Source: Prionace glauca | Lineage: Eukaryota > Chordata > Chondrichthyes > Carcharhiniformes > Carcharhinidae | Assembly (NCBI GenBank): GCA_037974335.1 | Contig: CM075760.1 | Location: forward strand, 31,471,942-31,535,941 | Direction of reading: 5' to 3' | DNA length: 64,000 bases | In this document: one piece after another, positions 57,555-64,000 of the stretch | How positions within the stretch are numbered: position 1 is the first letter of the stretch | Layout: every line of letters begins with the position of its first letter | Position numbers and translations under genes: made by a program | Notes under the pieces: generated by a model | Told to the model about the DNA's origin: nothing | Seen by the model: the letters and a program-made list of their open reading frames with translations, nothing else | The model's database searches: none

Positions 57555-57790
57555 TGACTCATAGAATTCTTACAAAGCAGAAGGAGGACATTCCGCCTTT
57601 CAAATCTCTACCGACCCTTACCCAGGCTTACCCCGTAACCCCATGTATTTGCTCACTCATCCCCCCTAACCTATACATCTTGGGAGCCTAAGGGCAATTT
57701 AGCATGGACAGTGCACCCAACCTGCACATCTTTGGAGTGTGGGAAGAAACCAGAACACCCGAAGGACATTTTCTATCTCTCTGCCTAAGA
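57555..57790 (-). mobile_element. V-SINE, reverse, partial
   Basis: 'catagaattcttacaaagca', 'acattccgcctttcaaatct' and 'gggaagaaaccagaacaccc' are reversed SINE 3' part and core. The tRNA-like head is not seen. 57,790-58,150 has no feature. Confidence 0.7.
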
Positions 57791-58159
57791 ATTCCTCAAT
57801 CCTGGCTCGGAGAGGGTGTATCACCAGAATCAAACATATCTCGGTGTTCTTTAATCCCCAGTCTGGAGCTCAGCCTGGTGTCCCCTTTACCACATCAGGG
57901 TGTGGTATGAGTTTGGATCTCTCCGTTATATGGGAAGTCTCCGGCAATGTCCAATTTCAGGATAAACTTCTACTTTGTTACAATGATTTTTAACCTGGGA
58001 CTGAACCATTGTTTAATGTTGACCTGGTCAACGGCCATCATTGAGATTTATCTGAACATGTCAATAAATATTTCATTGTTTTCTGAATAAATATCCCAAC
58101 ATTTGCTCAGTCTCTGCCTCATGATTGTTCCCTGTTGGCGAAGGGGCAATGTTAAAGAT

Positions 58160-58650
58160 TACTCAGATTCGATAAACATTTGGATTTACAAATGTTTTGC
58201 CAGGACTGGGGAAATTGCAGCGGTGAGGAAAGGATTGGATTGGCGAGGGTTGTTTTCCTGAGAGGTGACCGAACTGAGGTGTCTGACATTCTGAGGGGGG
58301 CAAGACAGGATGGACAGGAAAGGCCTGTTTCCCCCAAACAGAGACAGGAAGTGGGGTTCACACAGATTGAAGGTGATCGGTAGGAGGATTATAAGGGCCA
58401 TAAGGAAGGTGCTTCTCACTCAGAGGGTGGAGGATGCCTGCAAAGCGCTTCCTAAACTGGTGGTTCAGATAGAAACCCCTCGGCACTCGGATCTGTAGCT
58501 GAAACTCTGTGCCCTGTAAAAAGGAGGCTCAGGGGTTGGGTTGCTGGAAGGTAGGATTCAAATGTACAGCTAGTCTTTATTTCCCGAGCTGGTGCAGATG
58601 TGATGGGCTGAATGGCCTCTCCTGCGCTGTAACCTTTTCTCTGCGTTCTG
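58160..58650 (+). mobile_element. Degraded LINE 3' part
   Basis: 'gaggaaaggattggattggc', 'ctcactcagagggtggagga' and 'gatgggctgaatggcctctc' correspond to the YEERL, FTQRV and tail regions of a CR1-like LINE. No open frame. Confidence 0.5.
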
Positions 58651-58829
58651 TTAGCCCTATTGATGGGAGGGATGGAGGAGTGAGCTGGTTTTCAGTAAGA
58701 AACAAGAGGAAAAATGGAAGAATCTTTTGAGACAAAGATGATTTTTCCTGATGTTTCCACCCCCTCCCCTCATCAAATTGAGTTAGCGATACCCCCACCT
58801 GCCCCGTGTTCCCCCCAAATACATTTGCC

Positions 58830-59105
58830 CCAGTGTCAGCATGGTGGGAAAGTGGGTAACACCGCAGCCTCACTGTGCCAGGGACCTGTGGGTCATTTGC
58901 ACTTGTCCCCGTGTCTGTGTGGGTTTCCTTCCCCAGTCTGAAAGACGTGCTGGGTTAGGGAGCATTGGGCCCTGCTTAAATTCTCCCTCAGTGTTACCCC
59001 AACAGGAATGTGGAGACTCGGGCAATTCTCACAGTAACTTTACTGCAGTGTTCATGTCAGCCAACTTATTAGTGACACTAATAAATAAACTTAAACTGAA
59101 GGTCT
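58830..59105 (+). mobile_element. SINE with (AATAAA)-type tail
   Basis: Worn head and core ('cagcatggtgggaaagtggg', 'cccgtgtctgtgtgggtttc') followed by the tail 'caattctcacagtaacttta', 'ctgcagtgttcat' and 'aataaataaactt'. It is the same tail type as in 3,548-3,800. Confidence 0.75.
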
Positions 59106-59319
59106 GGGTGCTGCTGTGACAATGCACCCTCTTGTTTAAACACTCTGCAATGCTGAGACTGGGGAGAGGAGTGAACAACAGGGAGCAGCATTGCAGCTTC
59201 TCTCCCCCCATTGAAACTGGGATTGTTGCTCCATCTGCTGCACCATCCCCACCACATCCACTGGGGGGCAATCTGGACAATGGGCTGCAGGCAGACCTCA
59301 CTGCGCCTGCGCCACAATC

Positions 59320-59762
59320 ACACCCATCGCCCGCGGCCATCTTGCGTTGCCAGGGGAGACGGCCAGCGGCCATCTTGCGTTGCCAGGGGAGACGGCCAGT
59401 GGCCATCTTGCGTTGCCAGGGGAGACGGCCAGCCGCCATCTTGCGTTGCCAGAGGAGACGGCCAGCCGCCACCTTGCGTTGCCAGCGGAGACGGCCCGCG
59501 GCCATCTTGCGTTGCCTAGGGGAGACGGCCAGCCGCCATCTTGCGTTGCCAGCGGAGACGGTCGCGGCCATCTTGCGTTGCCAGGGGAGACGGCCAGCCG
59601 CCATCTTGCGTTGCCAGGGGAGACGGCCAGCCGCCATCTTGCGTTGCCAGGGGAGTTGGCCAGCCGCCATCTTGCGTTGCCAGGGGAGACGGCCCGCGGC
59701 CATTTTGCGTTGCCAACGGAGACGGCCCGCGACCGTCTTGCGTTGCTAGGGGAGACGGCGTC
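59320..59762 (-). promoter_or_regulatory. Thirteen 33-bp repeats each centred on a YY1-type motif
   Basis: Units of consensus gccatcttgcgttgccag plus gggagacggccagcc, with the 'cat' at 59,338, 59,371, 59,404, 59,437, 59,470, 59,503, 59,537, 59,569, 59,602, 59,635, 59,668, 59,701 and 59,734. Read on -, most give cgcaagatggcggc or cgcaagatggccgc, the YY1 consensus; ten of thirteen keep CCATCTT exactly. The adjoining gttgccaggggagac resembles an RFX X-box. Spacing of 33 bases puts all sites on one face of the helix. The array is a multiple of three bases and therefore open in several frames, but no protein is implied. Confidence 0.85.
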
Positions 59763-59769
59763 CTGCGCG

Positions 59770-60290
59770 CTGCTCTCTGATTGACATCCCCTCCCGCACA
59801 TGCGCCCAGGCAGTTCCATGTTAATCTTTTAATATTTTAAATTCTGATGATTATTATTCACATCCTCACCCGTCAGACTTTCGGTTTCTTCTCCATTCGG
59901 GAAAATCTTTTCTGTTTTTATTGCGTCTGTTTTTCAATCACACCCGCGCGGTTCGCTCTGGGAAAATACTACCGCACATGCGCGGTTCCGCCACCTGTCT
60001 CTTTATAAAAATATGTATTTTATTTAATTTTAATTCTGCTCCGGGCGGGATTTCCGGGTGGGAATTTCTCTCACTTTCTACATTTCTCAACCGTCGCTTT
60101 TTCCTCGGCTGGGGGAGGGGCTGATGGTGACATCACGGCAATATGGCGGCTGGCCCCGCCTCTCTTCAGGTCCCGGATGGTCCGCCAATGAGCAGCGGCC
60201 GGGCCGGAGTGGGCAAGAGGTGACACTGGGTGGTGTAGTGCCTGGGAGTGTTACAGCGACCCCTGGTGGCCAGGAAGGGAAGTAGCAGCA
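59770..60290. promoter_or_regulatory. CpG-rich promoter-like segment
   Basis: Two gcacatgcgc sites (59,796 and 59,975, NRF1-like), a CRE-like tgacatcac (60,128), atatggcggc (60,141, a YY1 core in the opposite direction to the array), ccgcctc, and gccaat (60,183). Many CpGs compared with the AT-rich surroundings. Such mixes mark vertebrate CpG-island promoters. I could not identify the transcript it would drive in either direction. Confidence 0.5.
60254..60272 (-). promoter_or_regulatory. CTCF-like site
   Basis: On - it reads tggccaccaggggtcgctg, two changes from the widely used consensus TGGCCACCAGGGGGCGCTA, with the central CACCAGGGG intact. It lies 0.5 kb from the YY1-type array and 12.4 kb downstream of the IgM poly(A) site. 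Binding is inferred from the motif only. Confidence 0.55.
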
Positions 60291-60989
60291 GGACAGTCTC
60301 TGCCCAAAGGCTTCCCCAGTTCAGCTGCTCAGAGACACTGGGAACCTCTTCAACTGGAAACTTCAGCTTCTCACATTCACCGGTTCCCCTACCGGCATCG
60401 GTAGCCTCCCCTACTGCCTCCATCGCAATACAGAGTGGGAACCTTCTTGGCCTTTAAGGCTCAGAATAAAGCCTGAGCCATGAAGATAGTTTGTATCTAT
60501 ATGCTGATTGAGGTATACTTACTGTGTAGAAGCTTCACTAGTTAACTGGGCTTTATATAAATGTAAAATAGAGATTTAATGTGCCCGACATAGTGCAGAT
60601 TATAACTTTGTGGAGAAATGGTGAAAGTATAAAAAAAGTATGATCACAAATGACAAAGTCACAACACCCCCACCCCTTAGGCTCTGCCATCACCAGACCC
60701 CGCCCCTAGACCCCACCCACCTTGGCACTTCTAAATACTATTTAAATACCAGCGATGCCGCCCAGCCCATTTCCGGCATAGCACAAACACTGCCTGAGAT
60801 CGGGCCGGGGAGATGCAGGCACAGTGCGAATGCCTGCGGGAATCCCACAAATCGGCCGTGCGTGGTTTCCCGCCCCGCTGCGATATGAACATAATCATCT
60901 TTCACAAGAGAACCTCAGCAAACAGCAAACAATCTTTATTCTTTCATTAAATATCCAATTTTCTATCCTAAACATCAACTGATCCTGTG

Positions 60990-61330
60990 TCCACCACCTT
61001 CTCAGAAAGAACAATCGAGAATCTTAAGACTTGGCGTGTGAAGAACTCCTCCTTTTATCACGATTCTTTCTTCTACCAATGCCTTTCAATCTGGATCCTT
61101 CCCACAGTGGGAATAATTTCTCTCTCCAGCTACTCTGTCCAGATGTCTCCGAGTTTTAAGATCTCTCTTGAATCCTCCCTCCACATTCTCCATACCAGGA
61201 AACAGTCCCAGCTGCTTCATTCGATCCACAAAAATGTACTTCCTTATCACTGGAGTCCTTCTCGTCAATCTTTTTTCCACACATTCAGCAATACTTTCAC
61301 ATCCTCCCTACAGTGCAGTGTGCCGAACTA
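60990..61330 (-). mobile_element. Degraded CR1-like LINE fragment, reverse
   Basis: 'gtgaagaactcctcctttta', 'gaataatttctctctccagc' and 'tctccataccaggaaacagt' follow the reversed order of C-terminal LINE DNA. Heavily worn. 60,300-60,985 shows an A/T-poor patch (60,650-60,890) of unknown nature. Confidence 0.45.
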
Positions 61331-61683
61331 GAAACAATGCCCTCGTTGAGGCACAATCAATTTTTACAAACGTGGAAATCACATCTTAACCCATTTGTGC
61401 ACATTCATAATGATAAACTCTTTATACTTTCCTCATTAGCAAGCACAGAAGCTGAGCACACGAAGCAATAACATTGGAAAGCTGGTCTCATACCTAAGCC
61501 TCTGATCAACCTGGGCAGTTCAGAGCAAGCAAAGAAGGTTTTTGTTTTAAAGAGTGCAGTCAGCGTTGCAATGTTAGACAAGGGACAGCAAATGTTAGGC
61601 ACAACGATATCGCACAAACAGCGATGTGAGGCAATGATATCAATTTTTTTTTGTCTTTCAAAGCTGCCGTCTGTGATCTTTAG

Positions 61684-62275
61684 TTAGTTACAGACTGGAT
61701 TCAAATTGATGAGTTCAGGATGATCTATACATAGAATAACAAATCCATGGGAGTGAGTTACAGACTGGAATCTAACAAGGAGTTCAAGGGGGTTTGTATA
61801 TAGAATAAGATACCTGGGAATGTGTTACAGACTAGAATTTAATCAAGGGCTTGGTGTGGTTTATATATGGAATAACAAATACTTGGAAATGATTTACAGA
61901 CTGAAATCATATCGAGGGGTTTGGATGGTTTATATATAGAATAACAGGTAGCTGAAAACGAGTTACAGACTGGAATCCAATCTAGGAGTTTGTCGTGGTT
62001 TATATCTAGAATAACAGACCCAGAAGTGAGTTACTGACTGGCGTCTAATCGAGGAATTTGGAGTAGTTTACATAAAATGACAGATACCTGGAAGTGAGTT
62101 ACATAGTAGAATCTAATTGAAAAGTTTGTGATGGTTTATATACAGAATAGCAGATACCTGGGAGTGTCACAAACTGAAATCTAATCGAGGGTTTTGGATA
62201 GTTTATAGAACAACAGATGCCCGAGAGTCAATTACAATCTAGAATTGAATCAATAGTTTTGGAGTGGCTTAAATG
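61684..62275. repeat. ~70-bp tandem repeat, about eight units
   Basis: Units such as gagttacagactggaatctaa, then 'gaggggtttggatggtttat' and 'atatagaataacag'. Diverged. It lies just behind the exon at 62,350-62,807 in that gene's direction. Confidence 0.85.
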
Positions 62276-62349
62276 CAGACTGTGCTGGGAGTGAATTTTT
62301 ATTCATCTCACTTCCCAAATTCACCTTACAATGGAGTCAAAACTCTCAC

Positions 62350-62807
62350 CTCCTCAGCTTCTGCTGAATAAGTTACTGCATTTTGACCATCGTTTCCCTG
62401 TCGTCTGAGGTGTTGGTAGTCATCATTTCTTGGCCCTTGGCTCAGGCTTGTGTATGTTGAATCTTGTTCTGGAACAATCTGGGGAGTGCTAGGCCCAGCC
62501 GTGGCCTGCCTTCTCAGACTTGCAGCAGGACCTGCCTGGGCCTGCTCTCTTATTGAGCCTGTGCTAGGCCCAGCCGTGGCCTGCCTTCTCAGGTTTGCAG
62601 CAGGACCTGCCTGGGCCTGCTCTCTTATTGAGCCTGTGCTAGGTCCAGCCGTGGCCTGCCTTCTCAGGCTGGCAGCACGTCCAGCCTCGACCTGCACAGA
62701 AGGCCCCTTTGACATGCCCTGTACCCTTTGACCAGTGGCCTGGGCATGGTCTTTGGTGTCAGGTTGAATTCCAGAACTTAACAGATCAGAGTAAATTCCT
62801 TCGTCTC
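62350..62807 (-). CDS. ITAM-bearing cytoplasmic tail exon of an unidentified receptor
   Basis: Single exon, read leftward, from acceptor ctctttgcag|ga (62,807) to a good donor gaggag|gtgagag after 62,350. Without that splice the frame runs to taa at 62,326-62,328. It starts DEGIYSDLLSSG (a YxxL), then a serine/alanine/proline-rich linker with about 2.6 copies of a 25-residue unit (LRRQATAGPSTGSIREQ...). It ends with STYTSLSQGPRNDDYQHL, which is YxxL-x8-YxxL with acidic residues in front, a textbook ITAM. A last tyrosine (VTYSAE) follows. ITAM tails recruit Syk/ZAP70-type kinases. The motif order resembles tails of fish CD22/FCRL/CEACAM-type receptors, but no extracellular part lies in the window, so the family is open. 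Composition is unlike any membrane or Ig domain. Confidence 0.65.
62430..62690. repeat. 75-bp coding minisatellite within the ITAM exon
   Basis: The phrase gtggcctgccttctcag recurs at 62,501, 62,576 and 62,651, exactly 75 bases apart. Units are nearly identical and 75 is a multiple of three, so expansion keeps the frame. Confidence 0.9.
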
Positions 62808-62859
62808 CTGCAAAGAGGAAAAATCAATTTCAGAGAGAAAAGAAACATGAAAACAAGGA

Positions 62860-63530
62860 GAAGTTGGATCAATGAGCTTGGTTCTCAAGCTGTGGCATTT
62901 ATTTTACTGACCTATCAACTCTATTCTCCACTTCACTCGCCATTCACTTTTAGAAAATCCTCGAAAATCTCTCAACCTCTGTCTTGAATCTACTCGATGA
63001 CTGATCATCTACCGCTCACTGGGTTAGAGAAAAGCCTCACAACTCTCTGACTGAAAGGTCTGAAATTTCATCCCTTACCCTGAAACCGTCCCAAGACTCC
63101 GCTAATGGGGGAAACAGCCGGTAAATACGTTGTCTGTGAAACTGAGAGCGTACGTTTCAAAGAGATCGGGTCTCACACTTCTGGCTTCCAAAATACTAAT
63201 CTCACATCATACAATATCCCTCAACCCTGAAGTCAACAGCAAAATGGATTTTCTCTGTCTCACTCGAAGGTGAGTTAATTCTGTAAGGAGACCAACACTG
63301 TTCGCAGTATTCCAAATGTGAAGTACCAAAGTAGCTGTAACAACGATATCTCACTCCAGTAAACTAAATGCTTGTGTAAAAAAGACAAACATGGGTTTCG
63401 AATTTATTCCTGTACCTGCCTGTCAGACAGGTCTCCAGGTAAGGGAAATCTAGAGGTAGATTGACACAGAAACAGCCTGACCGTTTCCAAAGTGTTAACA
63501 TTACGTTCAGTGATCTTAAAAAAGAGGGAA
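62860..63530 (-). mobile_element. Degraded CR1-like LINE fragment, reverse
   Basis: 'cttgaatctactcgatgact', 'cactgggttagagaaaagcc' and 'ttcatcccttaccctgaaac' keep the order of reversed LINE C-terminal and tail sequence. Badly worn. It probably lies in an intron of the ITAM gene. Confidence 0.4.
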
Positions 63531-63539
63531 AATATCTCC

Positions 63540-64000
63540 CTCTTACACTGTTCACATCAAACATTCCCAGGACAGGTTCAGCAAAACGTTAGAGACAGAA
63601 TAAATCTTTGCTTACACTATCTCCATCAAACACTTCCAGGACAGGTGTAGCACGGGGTTAGATACAATGTGAAGCTTCCTCTACACTATCCCCATCAAAC
63701 ACTTCCAGGACAGGTGTAGCACGGGGTTAGATACATTGTGAAGCTTCCTCTACACTGTCCCCATCAAACACTTCCTGGACAGGTATAGCACAGGGTAAGA
63801 TACAGAGAAATACTCCTTCTACACTGTCCCTACCAAACACTCCCAGGACAGGTAGAGCACGGGGTTAGATACAGAGAAAAAAATCCGTCTTATAGTGCCC
63901 ACATCAAACACTCCTGGGACAGTTACAGCACGAGGTTAGAGCAAGATTAAAGTTTTCTGTACGTTGACCCCACCAAACACTCCCAAAACAGGCACAGCAC
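63540..64000. repeat. 69-bp satellite, about 6.5 units, continuing past the window
   Basis: The phrase ggttagatacag (and variants) recurs at about 63,588, 63,657, 63,726, 63,795 and 63,864, 69 bases apart. Each unit also has 'catcaaacacttccaggaca'. The same family, older and on the other strand, is at 21,230-21,905. Confidence 0.9.

Noticed and set aside
59029-59819. Long repeat proteins on both strands over the 33-bp array
   Set aside because: 33 is a multiple of three, so an open unit stays open in several frames; no start context or splice support, and overlapping frames on both strands are equally open.

Overview
The window is nuclear DNA from a cartilaginous fish, almost certainly a shark. 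Three things point there: a compact germline immunoglobulin heavy-chain cluster (one VH, two D, one JH, then four CH exons and membrane exons), V-SINE and CR1-like repeats of elasmobranch type, and a GPR139-like receptor of the kind expanded in sharks. The species cannot be named from sequence alone.

Layout. 1-22.9 kb is repeat-dominated: microsatellite, several degraded non-LTR retrotransposons, a LINE-inside-LINE (7.7-11.9 kb), and a young LINE with an open 583-codon reverse transcriptase frame (13.2-15.1 kb). Within it lies a decayed relative of the Ig cluster: flanking DNA at about 12.4-18.3 kb matches the DNA in front of the working cluster (22.9-26.6 kb), and a VH pseudogene follows at 18.3-19.1 kb, split by two short retroposons. 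No D, J or C partner was found for it.

The working IgM cluster is on the + strand. It has a TATA-like promoter with a perfect GC-rich inverted repeat (26,785-26,858), leader (26,948-26,993), VH (27,127-27,431) with a 23-spacer RSS, D1 (12/22 spacers), D2 (12/12) and JH (23-spacer). An 11.2 kb J-C intron follows, then CH1 (39,914), CH2 (40,635), CH3 (41,890), CH4 (43,393) and the membrane exons (47,202 and 47,462). All reading frames and splice phases agree (each CH exon starts with two bases completing a codon). Secreted IgM ends at the CH4 stop with its own poly(A) signals. Membrane IgM uses a donor inside CH4. The cluster is unrearranged and looks functional.

The J-C intron carries duplicated AT-rich DNA, CA/CT tracts, a roughly 2 kb TCACTC array invaded by a LINE, and an 0.8 kb G-rich, AGCT-containing tandem repeat about 1 kb before CH1, where mammals have the Smu switch region. 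A second G-rich block lies downstream of the membrane exons.

Downstream are a two-exon GPR139-like receptor gene (50.86-54.98 kb) whose exon 1 has no clean start, a long-armed foldback element in its intron, more repeats, and a CpG-rich segment (59.3-60.3 kb) with thirteen 33-bp repeats that each centre on a YY1-type motif, plus NRF1-, CCAAT- and CTCF-like sites. At the right edge, on the - strand, is one exon of an unidentified receptor-like gene. It encodes a cytoplasmic-type tail with an ITAM (YTSL-x8-YQHL), a further YSDL motif and a 25-residue repeat. The rest of that gene lies outside the window.

The candidates most worth following are the switch-like G-rich block, the YY1 array/CTCF segment, the hairpin in the VH promoter and the ITAM exon.
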